Source of the DNA: Pithys albifrons albifrons
Taxonomy: Eukaryota > Chordata > Aves > Passeriformes > Thamnophilidae
Length of the DNA stretch: 64,000 bases
NCBI RefSeq assembly: GCF_047495875.1
Contig: NC_092497.1
Coordinates: forward strand, 68,772,511-68,836,510
Direction: 5' to 3'
Shown here: piece after piece, positions 24,201 through 39,200 of the stretch
Position numbering within the stretch: the first letter of the stretch is position 1
How the letters are laid out: each line of letters opens with the position of its first letter
Position numbers and translations under genes: made by a program
The notes under the pieces: model-generated
What the model was told of the DNA's origin: nothing
The model's input: only the letters and a program-made list of their open reading frames with translations
The model's database searches: none

Positions 24201-27200
24201 AATCACATAAAAGAAGCCTGACGGAAAGTGTGCAGGTTTCCTCCTTCTGGTGACCAAGATTACAGTAAGAACAAGCAAGGAGTGGAGAAATTCACTAAAT
24301 TTATTGAAACAACACTCAATTTCATGCCAAGTATTCTGAAAGTAACACAGACGTTTAAAATTGACACTAACTTCTTCTGGTACTGGTGAGAATTGGAGTT
24401 CTCTATACTTTCCAGGCTGAAGACTGGAGCAAAGCCATTTCTGGATTATGTTTTTAGCTGGATCCTGTCTATAACAGATACAATATGCTAAGTGAACATA
24501 TAAAAATATGTTCTGAAAAGCTGCAAATTTCTCTATCTTGGATAGGGTATGTGGAAAATCACTGTTATCACAAAACCAATTCTTTTAATTCACTTTTGTT
24601 ATTTAACTATTATCCCTTCCAAACTAACTAATTTTATAGTTACGTACCTGGCTGCTCTGGGATGTTCTCCTCTCAGAGTGGAATGGCCCAGCTTTTATTC
24701 TTCCAACCTCTAGTCTTACTGTACCTAAGGAACACTGAAGAACCAGTCACTTATAACACACCAATCTACAAGACTGAAGGCTACAACAGTATTTAATTCA
24801 CTTACTAGGTACTAGAAGAGTTAAAAAATATGGACAGAGGGGAGAGTGATGGACAAGCAACCCTGAAATGAGCACTTTGTAGAGAGTTCACAGCAGGACC
24901 AGAGACAGACTAAGGACACCCTGATATTCAATACTTAGCAGGGTATTTTTTTGTATTAACCAGTATTACAATCCAGACATGAAAATCACAAAAGACTAAT
25001 TCTGTTACCTTGCAGAGTACCTTAATAAGGAGTAGTTCTGTCTTGCAATGCCAACATCTGGTTTGAAGTTGGCATTTTGCAAAGAACAGTGAAATGGACT
25101 ATTTTCCAAAATAAACCCTAAAACCAGTGTAATACTCAAAGTCTGAGTAGTTATTTCTCTTGCTATTACTGAGAACCTGGCATTTAAACTGGAAGATACT
25201 CATCTCTCTTACAGTTTTGAAATTATTTATTACTCTGGATATGCACTAACACAATAGAAAATTCTGAGCAGGAAATTTCTTAAACATCTATCTGTAGCCT
25301 AAGTGGTATTTCTGCATTTGACTCCAAGCAAGCAGCTGGGTGAAATGGGCTGACTGCACATGGTAAAGTCCTTTCACAGCTCTTCAAGCTTTTAGTTATA
25401 CTGTTCAGTGTCTACATGTCTGCATAAAATGCAGGTCTTAGAAGAAAATTCAAACAAATAATTAGAAACCAAGACATTATTTTGAAGAGACAGGTAAGTT
25501 ATTACCACAAACAAGATCTAAAAGATTGGATCTCCAAAATAATACAAATAGCGTCAGAAGAAGGCATCTATCTGCAATGTCTTCAAATACAAAAATTTCA
25601 AAGTTTTGTTGCTATTCTGCTTTTTCTTTTTTCTTTCACTGTGAAGTTGTCAGTGTAAATTTCTCTATTCCAAGAACTTAACAGTTCAGAAGTTTGCCTT
25701 TATTTATAATGTTTTAACTTGATTATTCTAAGAGAGGTTCATGTATCTGTCAGAAAAATTCACAGTAATACACCAACATATGAAAACTGACAGAACATAT
25801 TCATTCAGAGTGGGTTTCCATCCCTCATATCCTTTTGCTATTCTCTTAGGGTTGACACTAAAAGAGATTTATTACTAAATTGCTTTTTATTTTATAAATA
25901 ATGCTGAATTCTCTATGTCCTGGAAAAGACTTGATCAAAGCTTGGCTAATACCATTCTTTCCTGCCTGTAAGAACTGACTTGTATTAAACCATATTGACA
26001 ACTCTTATTCAAAATGGAAAAATTGAGGAAGTAATCTATGCACCTAAAATTATTACATCCTCACATAAAACGCAAACTCACAAATGAGATTTTAAAATTA
26101 CAATGTGTGAAAGTTGGAGGTAATACTTTCCAACTGAACTTGTGAATAAATCAATTCTCTTTTAGTTTCATTACACCTTTCCCTCTCTTCTTGAAATCTC
26201 CCATTTGATAAATCTGCAAGTCTAGTGAGCGTAAAAACTGATTGTCTTTCCACATATTTAGGGATACTTAAAAAAAACCACTGCAAGAACAGGTAGAATT
26301 CTCAGAGTGATGACACATTCTGTTGGTCCCACACTACTTAAAATACCCTGGAATTTTCCAAAGATTAGAAATAATTTTCCAGCAAAATACATTTTACGCA
26401 GTTCAAAACAATTAAATCACCCCTAGGTCTTACTTTCATGAATGAAAACAGAATGGATACCTGAACTGGAAATGGTGACTGTGTGCATGTGAGTGATCAT
26501 GCTTTATTCCACTTATAATGTGTGAAAAAAACAATTGTTAACAACAATCTGTCTAAGGTATTTGAAAAGCCTCATTTCTCTAGGGCTAGGACAATTAATT
26601 ACAACTTAGCATGATGAAGTATTTAAAACATGCATATATGAATGGTAAGTGGGAACTAAGCATCTTCAATTAGATACTCCAAAATGCTTGTCAAAATGAA
26701 AGAAACTTTCCACATGAAATGGCACTTTTATTTGGAGGAGAGATAAAAGTACGTATGAAGAAGAATTGATGTGTTCTTAAATAAAATTTAAAAAGTATCA
26801 GGTAAGAATGGAAAAATACTATTATCACAGAATAGAGTACTAATGACTTCACTGTCACAACACAGACCAAGTTCTGGCATTCTCACTAAGGGACATTTGC
26901 TGAAAACACAGAAGTGCTCCTACATCCTGCCTTCTAACCACTGCTCACCCCCAGCGACCCCTTTCTCCACAATAAAACAAAAAACTCAAGAACTGTTCGA
27001 AGATCTGGAAAAACAGACCTTTGAATCTGAGTGTTAAGAAGCATGACCATGTGCCTATGTATCAAAGAGACAGCTACAATTAGTGTCTGTTAAATTTTAT
27101 CCAGTGGAATGGTTTTCCATTGAAAAATGCTGACTCAATGGAATCCTTACCATGCAGCATGAATGTCTCAAAAACTCTGGAATGCAAAACAGACAAGCTG

Positions 27201-30200
27201 GCTGGCCAGCTGGACTTCCTGCCAGATCACAGGAAAAGTAGTGTATCTGACTTCATTCTGATTTGGAAATAGGGTAAGGACATCAGAAGTAAAAATCTAT
27301 GGAGAATAGAAGTTCTAATTCCAAGAGCTGCAGACATGAGTTTACTTCAGCCAACTCTGAAAAAGCAATTTCTTATACTAAACACCATGGTCACTGAGAA
27401 ATGCACTGTAGTATTTAACGGATGTAAGGTGGCAATAGACATATGTAGTTACATTATCAGGTATCACAGAATTGTACAACCACAGAATCATAGAATTGTT
27501 TTGGCTAGAAGGAACTGTAGACATCATCTAGTTCCAGCCCCTACTGCTATGGACAAGGACATGTTCCACTATACCAGGTTGCTCAGAGCTCCATCCAACC
27601 TGACCTTGAACACTTGCAGGGATGGGTCCTCCACAGCTTCTCTGGGCAACCTATTCCATACTTGACCACCCTCACAGCAAAGAGTTTCTTCCTAATATCC
27701 AATCTAAACTTACTCTCAGTTTAAATCATTCCCCTTTGTCCTACCACTACAGGCCCCTGTAAATGAACTATGACAGTAATCACTTTGGCACAACTACTCT
27801 GATGAATTCTCTGTCATTTAAAGTCAATTCTCTCTATCTTTACAAAAATGTGAGATAGTTAATCAGTTACCAGTTTGCTGAAGAAAACATAGTGTTAATT
27901 TTGGGTTGTTCTAGGAAATGGTCTGCTATTGACCTAAAAGGATATGGTATTCCATGCAACCATTATTCCCACTTTCATCAGGCGAAGTATCAAAATTTGA
28001 ATGCACTAGATTTCAGAAAGCTTAAATCTGAATTCACAGCTCACCTCACTGACATCCCAATAAAAGTTTCAACTCAGTCTGAATAAAATTAAAGCTTTCA
28101 AAAAATCTGGACCTCAATTTTTCACTCTTATCGACCTTCTCTTTTCCCAATACCTTTAGCAAAGCTGCAACAGCCTCTTGGTTAGTATTTCGGACATCTT
28201 CTCCATTCACTGTTAATATCTGGTCTCCTTGCATCAACCTCCCATCTGTATCTGCTATTCCTCCTTTGACGATGTCTGACACAAACACGCCTGTATCATT
28301 TCTGCAAATACACACATGGATTTTGCATTACAGCATTGTTTGAGAATCATTTTTTATGGCTTGCTATAGAGAAGACAATAAACACTGTCTCATTTTTCTG
28401 TTAAGTAATATTGGGCTAGTTCTTTTAGGAAAGACCAATTAGCTAAAAAAAATGACATGTTCAGCCTTCAAGTCCACAGGATCTGAGCACCAGACCATAA
28501 CAGAAACATGGACATGTGGACATGCCCTGCAAGTTCCAGACATTGATTCTGCAGGTGCATTACTTACCTTTTTCCAACAATACTCAGCCCAAGGCCTTTG
28601 CCAGGCTTCTTCTGAAGCTCTATATTGAGCACATCATACATGTCTTCTTCCTTATACTGGGCCTCATCTCTATACACAGTCAGACGAACTTTTTGGGGAG
28701 TCTGTCGAAGGACATTTATGGCTTCATCATGTGTGGCATTCCTGAGGTCAATTCCATTCACCTGCAATAAAAGTATACAATGGTAAATTGTGTAGGACCT
28801 TCAAGAAAATAAATAGAACAGACCTTCTTGTTATGAAAACAAAAGCAACTGTATTGGGTTTGCACAACTAGGTTTTAGAATTGGAGGTGACCCTACAGAG
28901 GTGGTTTCTGTGAGAAGCCAATGACCTACAGGGGTGAGCTGTGAGAAGACAGCTCCAGGATGGATCAACTACTGGTCAAGGCTGAGCCAGTCAGGAATGA
29001 TAGTAACACCTCTGTGATATTTAAGAAGGCAAAAAAAGTTATTGCACAGATGAAAAACCACAGCCAGAGAAGAGAGGATTAAGAACACATGAACAACTCG
29101 GCAGATAACAAAGTCAGTGGAGAAGGAGGAGGAGATGCTCCAGGTGTCAGAACTAAGGCTCCCGTGCAGCCCATGGAGGACCATAGGGGCATAGAGATCT
29201 GCCTGCAGCCCATTGTGAAGCCCATGCTGGCACAGATGGATGCCTGAAGAAGGCTGTGACCCTGTGGGAGGCCCATGCTGGAACAGGGTGGTGGTAGGGA
29301 TCTGCAGCCCATGGAGAGAGGAGCCCACCCTGGAGCAGTTTTTCTTGGTAAGACTTGTGGCCCTGGGGGCGGAACAACACTGGAGCAGGCTGTGCTTGAA
29401 AAACTGCACCCTGTGGAAAAGTGACCCATGTTGCAGCTGCTTGTGAAGAACTGTGGACTGTGGGATGGACTCACAGTGGAGGAGTTTGTGAAGGACTGTA
29501 TCCCACGGGAGGGACCCCACTAGCAACAGGGGAAGGACTCCCCTCCCTGAGCAGTGGCAGCAACAACAAGTGACTGTAACCCTTGTTCCCATCTCCTTGT
29601 GTCGCTGCAGAGGAGAAGGTAGAACTTGGAAGGAGGGAGGGGTAGGAGAAGGTGTTCTTGAGATTTATTTTGCTTCTCATTATCCTGCTCTGATTCTGAT
29701 AGTAATAAATGTAATTAATAGCCTCACTTTGAGTCTGTTTTGCCTGTAATGGTAATCAGTAAGCGAACTCCCCCAGTCCTTATCTCAATTCATGGATCCT
29801 GTGTTGTATTTTCTTTCCTCTGTCCTGTTGCAGAGGGGAGTAATAGAGCAGCTTTGGTGGGTAGCTGCCATACAGCCAGGGTCAACCAGTGGGACACTGA
29901 GAAAAGAAATCACTATACCTCTAATATCTGATCCCCAGCCCACAGTCTCCCATCTTTAGATGCTGCTCCTTCTTCATATACTTCATGGATAATGATTGCT
30001 CCCTGTGGACAAAAAAAAATTAAAAAATTGTATGTTGAAGGAATATGCCCCATTTTGAAACAAGAGCAACTGAAAATTCCTACTAAAATTTATCTATGGA
30101 AAGTCAGATGTATGATGGACAAATGTTGAAGAAGTTTATGAAATTTATTTATGAACCAAAATATTTAAGAAGTTCATTTACACTATCAATTTTAAAAATG

Positions 30201-33200
30201 TTTTTTCCTCATTTTTTTCCTCCATTGCTTTCTTTTGTGTCTTTCTATAAATGCTATAGAAACAACAAAAAACCTTCTTTTATCAGACACTTTAATTTCA
30301 TTACTGTTATTTCACTTGAATGACACATATTTTTCCAACCAACCAGCAAAGTGTCTGCTCCTCCAACAATGCTTAGACCAAGACCAGTGCGCCCTTTGGA
30401 GATATCAATGGTTGTTTCACATCCAGGAATGATGGGACAAGTAGCTGGGTCAGAGGCTAACATCGCTGGAGTTGAAGATCTGCTTGTGTCTAAAACAACA
30501 ATTAAACATCCTGGTTACAGTAACTAGGTCTAGGTATTAGAAAAGTGACTTTAAACCAGCATTTTTTTGAGTTCATTAAAAGCTGTACAGCTTCAGCTGA
30601 ACAGCTGACCCACAGAGAATGATGCTGCCAACTTTTCCTTCCCCTCAGATGAGTGCTATACTGTAGTTTTATTTCCAGGTGTCCTGTATTTATGCCATCA
30701 AGTACCTGGATCACAGTCTGGACAGACAAAGACGATATTGTACACAACATATTCTATTTAGGGTAGAATTGAATTTGAACATTATATAATGTGTGCATTA
30801 TTCGAGTTATTAACTTCTTAGAATTGTGTTGCTTAACCAATAACCTTCATCCATCAGTATCATTTTGACTTTCCACTCTAAAGAGGATAAGTCAAATGGA
30901 GTGACTTAAAAATGGCAAGACAGTCTCAACTATCCCCTTTTCATAGGAAAAAGGACATGACTTTTCTCCCTTCATTTGAAGGACTGCCTCTCAGTTCTAG
31001 ACAACCATGACAGAGACACCAGCTGTCAAACACTTGGGCATTCTCCTGCCTCTACAACAGGATAGTGGGAAGGCAATAGGTAGGTCTTCAGTATGGTGGC
31101 ACAATGCTTCATTTAGATGAACACATAATCCAAAAGTACTGGAAAATGCAACTCACAAAACAGCTGAGTTCATACAAAAAGAGGAAATGTACTAGAAGGG
31201 TCTTCATTTTAATATTACAATCTAAGTGAAGACAGACACAAGGAAAACATTACTTTTGACTGCTTCTGGTTCTGGTGAGCTGGAAGCAGGAACACTTGCT
31301 GGTGGCTGCATATTCCTCCTCTCTGCTGGGGCAGTGCTGGAAGAGACTTGTGCTGCAGTCAGGTTATCCGTCTCTGTGGAGTTGATTGTAAGCCTCACCG
31401 TAGTTTTGGATGTCTTCAGGAGACTTATAAACTGAATGATAAAGAGAAAAGCTGATGAAGAGTGTAACTGAATTGTTCAGTTGCAAAACAAAAATAAAGC
31501 AGAATAATTTTTCTGTAAACTGGACCTACTAGTCACAATCCTGCAGGTTTCCTTGCTGAGGAACAAAGACAAATATTGGGGTTTTTTCTAAGAAACTTTT
31601 CTGCATGGAACTTCACCAAATTATACCAGATGAGAATGAGGCAATCTTTCAATGTCTTCTCTGAGCAAAATACGCTATTCAGAGCAATTTTTGGAAAGAC
31701 GGAAGACTAGAACTGTCTTTTAATGCTGGGTGGAATCCAATTCTGATCTCACAGAAGTTAATGCCAAAACATCTGCTTAGTTACAGAAATGTGCTACTGC
31801 CATTCTAGAAGGAAAATCCAAAAATATTACCTGAACTATGGGAGGAAGAGAAGGACACCAGGGTGCAATAGAAAATCTAGTTTAAAGAGATACTGAAAAA
31901 CCTTCGAAAGCAACTGACATCTTACAGGAAAGACACAAAATCTTCCTGAGACTTTACATTTCAGTAGAACTATTTTGAGACATTACTTCCTTGGTCTTCC
32001 AAAACCTACCTACTTCCCCTACAGACAACTTAACTATCTCTTATTTACTGCTTTCAAAGACAGCACTTCATCAAAGAGTAAGATTGATGCTCTCCTAATT
32101 GCCCTTTAACAGAAACTAACCTATTCATGCCTAAAGAATCACTTTTGTTGGTAGCCAGGCAAGTGCTAGAAAAAGGCTTCCTTGATTCATTACAGAACCC
32201 AAACTGAGTCTGCAGAGACAGAAGCTAGAAATAAATCTTGTTATTTAGGAGCAGAGGTATTTTTCTCCAAAGGGTTGAAATACCAGGCTTAGAATATAAT
32301 GAGGCTGTTACTACAGACAGTCCCCATGGATAAGCAGAGTTCATGACCTGATTTGCCACTGATACAACTTACTTATGCAAATTTATACATATTAATTTTA
32401 CTGATTCTAATATTTTTAAATTGGAGTAGCTGTGCGGAGTCATTATTGAGTGATAGTTCATGGCTTTTGTTGTAACTATTAAGTTACCTCTCAGTCATCA
32501 GGTCTGAACCACAGAGAAAATAAAATCACATTTGTAGCACAGAGATAGATGATTCATGTAGTTCATGAATGTAAAATAACAGCTGAGCTTTAAATTTAGG
32601 CCTTAGCTGGTTTAAGACACAATCATCTTCTACATTAAGCAGTGTGATTTCTGCAACATTCCTGACACTTCAGAAGCACCTTTTCTACAGGATATCCCAC
32701 AACAATTTCATCATCCACTGCCAGAATACGATCTCCAACTTTGATTCGTCCATCCTGGAAAAAATACAGAAGAAAAAGTATGAGCTCTGGATGCTACTCC
32801 AAAGACATTTTTCATTCCCTAATCGAATTTTAAATATCCTCACACCTTTGCTGCTGCACCATGATCTGTTAGGCTCTTAATAACCACTCCATTAATTGTG
32901 TCTTCTTCACTAATGGCAATTCCAAAGCCTCCTTGATCCTGGGGCAAACAGAAAAATGCGAATAGGTAAGTACTGTGTATATTAAAATGTCAAAATATTT
33001 TCACTAAAGTCTAGTTAAGCCTGCTGATATAACAAAAGTTTGGGTTTTCACAATGCATCAATATTTTTGTTTTAAACTAATCTATTTCTGAAAGACGTTC
33101 TGCGAACCTACAAACAGTACACTGGCTACTAAGACAAATCTGATTCACCTCCAAATTCAAACTCACTCATTCTAAACTTAAAAGGTCAATAGCAATTCAG

Positions 33201-36200
33201 TTGTTATTTTTAACAACTAAGGCAATGATTTTACCTGAGGAATCACCAGCAGATGGTTACCAAAAGTTTTGCAAACAGAACAAGGGAAGACTTCTTCCAG
33301 AGGCACAGAGCAATTGGCAAATTTATGTGAAATGAAAGCAACCCATGACTCAAAGACTGTCATTATATGAGGAAAACTTTGGGGTCCATTCACAAGTAGG
33401 AAGAGAACATGTCTAGAAATCACTTTTCTGACTTCTAGTAACTAAGAGACATTTTGTTTGACTAAGACGGACTCCATTACGAAAATGCAGGCTAGTCAAT
33501 AAAAATGTGACTGATGTAAATTTGATTTTCATCACATACCTTAGGGAGTTCCACATACTGAATATTTTTACTTGAACTCAAGTCAGAAAAAGCATTAGAG
33601 TTTGCAACACTGATATCAATCTAAAAAAAATTGAAAATGTAACTGTAAGCAACTATATCCAACATTTTTCATCAAAGTAAAATAGAACACAAATATTTGA
33701 AGTAGTCTGGTAATTTTCTAGATCCATTTAACTGCTATAACCCCATCAATGGGAATATTAAACTTCCTTTATAGTACAGAAGAATATCAAATAAAAATTG
33801 AGCACAGCTGTAATGAACTTAGTAGCTTGACTAAAATCTCATTTGCTTTTCTATCAGATTTCTTTCTCTTTTATGGTATATTATAAGCAGACAGGGCTCT
33901 CTTCCATTCAGAACAATGTTAGTATCTTGGTCAAGTCAGAAAAACAAATATTTACTTTACCTCTTGATGCTGAAGTGTTCCCGAAGTACACTGTGAAGCC
34001 TCTACTGACTTTGCAGGACAAACAGCCATCTGATTTACTGCATCTTTATTTCTGCAGTAGATTCAATTTAAATAATGTAATAAGAAGGCAATAGTACAGC
34101 ACCATATTTCTTAGGACAAGTTTAAATCTAGTGCTTTTTTTACTTTATTTCTGGCACACAACTACCAAAAGAGAGAAGTCCAAGGCATATTTAACAGCTA
34201 CGAGGCATATTTAACAATCACTATGATTGTGATCAAAAGCACATCTACCTTCCAAAAAATAAAAACAAACGAAAAAAACTCAGTGCAAAACTTGAGCACA
34301 TTAAAAAAATAAACTGTTTTAACCAAACCTTTAATTAGAACTTACCTGATAAAGATTACTTTTACTTTAGATGGTGCACATTTGATTATTGAAGAAGCAT
34401 TCTGATGAGTCCTTCCATAAAGGACTTGCCCATTTATCTAAAACAAGGCAGCAATTATTTATTAAAATATTTTAATTAGCTATAAACTAATTTTTAAGTC
34501 TTAAAAAGATTCCTTAATTCCTTATCACTTTCTAAAGCAGCAACTCTATTAAAATAAGAGAGTATGTTGTGTCCTGCTTTCACTCCCTTCTACAAGTAAA
34601 AGTATTCACTATAGTTTGATTTCAGCCTGACACTGCCACAGTGCTAAAAATATCATTCTCTAAGTTATGTAGGGTGATTTGGCACATCATCAATTTTCAC
34701 TTACTATTGATCACTTCATGACTGATGGGGTGATAAAGCACAGCCACAGGAAATTCTAACCATAACAAATAAATTAATTGCTTATATCTAGCAACAAGCT
34801 TGCTATTATTTATTGCATCTCAGGCACTTTAGATCCCTGAGCAAGGCACTTTACACACAGAAGTCTGAACAATGGTACATTTAGCAGAGTTTTAACCTAG
34901 ATTTGGCGGGGGAAGGGAATGTTCTTTTTTTGTCAGAAACCAGAAAACAACAACACTTTAAGATGCATCAGGGAAATACCTGTAAATTGTCTCAAAGAAA
35001 CTAAGGGGGTTCCTCCCAAAAGGGGAAGAGGTCAATAGCCCAGTTCAAGTGCTTTTACACCAGTGTGGGCAGCATAGGTAACAAGCAAGAGAAACTTGAA
35101 ACCACATTGCAAGGACAGAATCAACCTTGCGATTTGGTGTCCACCATGGGCTGTCTGATCAGGGGGAGCTTGTTGACAAGACTTCTTGCTTCAGATAAAA
35201 GAAGCACTTTGCTCACAGGCTCATTTGATGGGAATTTCAACCACCTGTACGTCTGTTGGGAAAGCAGTACAGCTGACTGCAAGCAATCCAGGAGACTCCT
35301 GGAGTGCACTGAGGACAAGTTCCTGGTTCAGGAAGCTTCTCAACCAGAGGAGAAGCTTTACTGGACCCCGTGGTCACCAAGTGGATGAGCTCATTAGAGA
35401 GATTAAGACTGGAGGCAGCATGGACTGTAGCGACCATGCACTGGTTGAGTTACTGATCTCAAGGAATGTGGGCTTGAAAAAAACCAGAGTCAGGAATGAC
35501 TGTGAATCTTAGAATAATGAAATACCAGGTGTTTAAAGAATTAGTGGAGGAGATTCCCTGGGAAACTGGTCTTAAGGACAGAGGAACTGACCAGAGCTGG
35601 CAGCTGTTTGAAGACACTTAGAACACAAGAGGTCTCCATCCTCACATGTAAGAAATCAAGCAAGGCAGGCCAGAAACCAGCATGGCTTAGCAAGGACTGG
35701 CTCTTCAAACTGAGAAGTATGGTGGAAATGCACAGCCTGAAGCAGGCACAGATGACCTAAGAAGAATACAGAGATATGATTCAGCTATGTAGGAATGGGA
35801 TCAGAAAAGCTAAGTCTTTGAACGGGACTTGGCAAGGGATGCAAAGTGTTTCCAGAAGGGATTCTGTAAGTATATAGGTCAGAAAAGGAACGCCAAGGAG
35901 AGTGTACCCCCCTGACAAATGAGAAGGGAGAGCTGTTGACAGTGGATACATAGAAGGCTGAGGAACTCAAGTTTTTGACCTCAGTCTTCATTGGCAGTCT
36001 GGCTTCCCACATATCTCATGTTCCTGAACCTCCAGGTGGGGGTTCAGGGAGCAAAGTCTCTCCCACTGTAAGAAAAAAAGCAGGTGTGAGACCCTTTGAT
36101 GAAAGTGAACAGGGAAAAGTTTATGGTGCCTGATGACATAGATTCCAGGATCCTGAGGGATCTGGCTTATTTAGTTTCCAGGCCACTCTTTATCATACTT

Positions 36201-39200
36201 GAAAACTCATGGCAGTCAGATGAAGTCCCCACTGACTGGAAAAACGAAAGCATTGCTCCTATATCTAACAAGCAGAGAAAAGAAGATCTAGGGAACTAGT
36301 GAGCCTCACCTCTGTACTTGGGAAGATCATGAAGCAGATCCTCATGGCAGCAATGTTAAGGCACATCAAAGAAAACGAGGTGAACTGAGACAAGCAGCAT
36401 GGCACAGATGGTAAATTGTGCCTGACCTATCTGGTGCCCTTCTCTGATGGAATGACAGCAACAGTTGACTAGGGAAGATCTACCAATGTCATCCACTTAG
36501 GTTTCTAAGGCTTTTGACCAAGACCCACACAACATCCATATCTCCAAATTGGAGAGACTCAGATTTGAAGGGTGGACTATTAGATGGATAAGGAGCTTAA
36601 TGGATGGACACAGCCAGAGAGTTGTCAATAGCTCTATGGACTAGAGGTGGAGGCTGGTGACAACTGGCGTCCCTCATGGCTCTGTCTTGGGAACAGTGCT
36701 CTTTAATGTCTTTATCAATTACATAAATGAAGGGATTGAGTGCACCCTCAGCAAATTTGCAGATGAGTTGTGCAGTTGACAAAACAGAAGGACAGGATGC
36801 CATTCAGAGGGACGTGGACATGCTTGAAAATTGGGTCCAAAAGTAACTCAGGAGTTCAAAAAGTCAAGTGCAAGTCCTGCACCTGGGAAAGGCAATTCAA
36901 GACATGAGAACAGACCGGGAGCAGAAGTCATTGAGAGCAGCCCTGCAGAAAAGGACTTCGGAGTTCTTGTGGATGAAAAACTGCACATAAGCCAACAGTA
37001 CATACTTGCAGCCCAGAAACCCCACCATATTCTGGGCTGCATCAAAAGAGGAGTGGTAAACAGGTCAAGGAAGTTGGTTCTCCTTCTCTACTCTGCCTTC
37101 ATGAGACTCTGTCTCAAGTACTGCATCCAGATCTGGAGTTCTCAGTACAAGAAAGATGTGGATCTGTCAGAACAGGTCCAGAAGAGGGCAACCAAGATGA
37201 CCAGAGGGCTGAAGCACCTCTCCTGTGAAGACAGGCTGAGACTTGTGGTTGTTCAGCCAGGAGAAAGCTCTGGGGAGATCTCAGAGTGTGTCTCTCCAGT
37301 ACTTAGAAGGGGCTTCTAAAAGAGAAGGGGAGTGACTTTTTAGATGGATTGGTAGACATGAAGTAACAGTTATAAACTGAAAGAGGAAAGTTTTAGATTA
37401 GGTGTCAGGAAAAAGTTCTTAATCCAGAGACAGTAAGGCAGTGGAACAAGTGTCTCAAGTCCCTTAGTTTCTTTCTTAGTCTGCAACTGCCAGCCCATAT
37501 AGTTTACTTTCTCAATGTCAAACTTTGTTCAGACTCACCACTGCCTTCCCTGTACCATTTCCCCAGTACATCTGCAAACAATTCCACATAAAGCTTGGAA
37601 GTTACACAAAGCATTTCTGTGATGGCAATGTCATCTACTGCTATCAGAAAGAATGAGAAAAGCTATAGTAGAGAATACATCTGCAAATATCACCAACTGA
37701 CCTGTGGCAATATGGAAATATAATTTATACACATATTGGAAATGTTAGCTGCATATTTAGTGCTTTGGTCACTCCACTCCACTAGAAAACAGCACCTAAA
37801 CATGTCGTAAGATTCCCCATTTTTATCCATTTCAAATACACAAACACACCTTTACTCAGCATTACTATAACCGGGGAAAAAAAAGTGGATAAATTGGGGA
37901 TTTCAAAGTCCACTGAAGAACATCTATATTGCAGTAAGAATCTGGTATTTTTGTGCATTTTAAGTCAGTGTGTTTGGATTTCAGTAGAAATTGTAAAAAC
38001 TCACCTCTAGCAACTCATCTGCAATCTGTAACCTGCCATCTTTTCCAGCTGCTCCATTTGGATCAATTCCCACTATAAAGACACTCATCCTGGATCGGTC
38101 TTTGTTACCAGCAAGACTAAGTCCCAGACCTGTCTTTCCTTTTTCCAGTTCAATCATGTGTAGGTCCCCTGGCAGATTTCCATAGCGATGCACGATCTTT
38201 TCTAAATGTAAAGTGTGGGCAGCAGAGGTTGGATTTATATTAGAAAGTATCACAAGTCACCTAGAGTCAAGATCAATGTCCAGTGGGCAGTATCTGACAG
38301 AAAAATCCCAAACTGGATGAGAAAACTTTCATTGTAAACCAGACCTCCTTTTAAGCTAAGCCTTAGGTGATTTATAGTATTATTTTTAGTGTCTTGTTTT
38401 CCTTGTAACTTCAGAAAATATTAAAACTTTCCATAAAAAAGACTTTTCACACATAAAAGCAATAATCTTCTCTCCACTAATACCTCCAGGTAACAGAAAC
38501 TATCACATCAATCACTGCCATTAATTACTGGAAGTACAATGAAGTTCTTTGAGTAGTCCTATACGTGAAACAGTGAATTTAGACCATGGAGGAAACACTT
38601 AACACCCAAACCACAAAGCACATGATAAAGCAGCTCAAATTGGATGCCCCCAACTCCATGTTTTATATAGTGCTATTTTGACACTGAATAAAACATTATC
38701 CTAAAGGATAAACTTACTCCAGCTGTAACCAAACTCATCCTCCTTCTCCACATCTTCTGGCACTCTGACAGAAGATGACTGTGTAACATCAGAGCTCGTT
38801 CCTGAAAATGCTGAAGGAGGGGGCAGAGGCAAATTACAAAGCGAGGTCTTTTCTGGTTCTAGATCGGATTGATCAAATGCCTGTGGAAAATAACAAAAAT
38901 GTAGTGGCTAAGAAAATGCTGACTCTATGTAGGACAAACTAATATACAAAAATGTCAAAATGGTAATGACTATGGCTCTGAAGTTTAAATACCAAGCAAC
39001 TGAAACTCTAAATTAGTAACACAGCACTGAAAGGCTGAAAGAGGTCATAGACAGAAACAAACACCAGGACAAGTAAGAGATAGTATCACTCCAAAATGTA
39101 TTTGGAAGCAAACAGAACTCACAATAAAAGCCCAATTCAGTAAAGTTTTATGTGCCACTTTATGTTTCAGAAAAAGTCTCTTACAAAGAGTGTAGTGATT

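Noticed and set aside
24724..24734. Downstream acceptor (ccttag) for the exon at 24648
   Set aside because: It would remove ten bases and shift the frame; the upstream acceptor restores CSLG in frame.
28969..29592. 207-codon open frame, minus strand
   Set aside because: It lies wholly inside the ERVL LTR; the translation is low-complexity Ser/His/Leu-rich without a domain.
36831..37319. 162-codon open frame as a host gene
   Set aside because: It is a decayed piece of the CR1 element at 35.06-37.47 kb.
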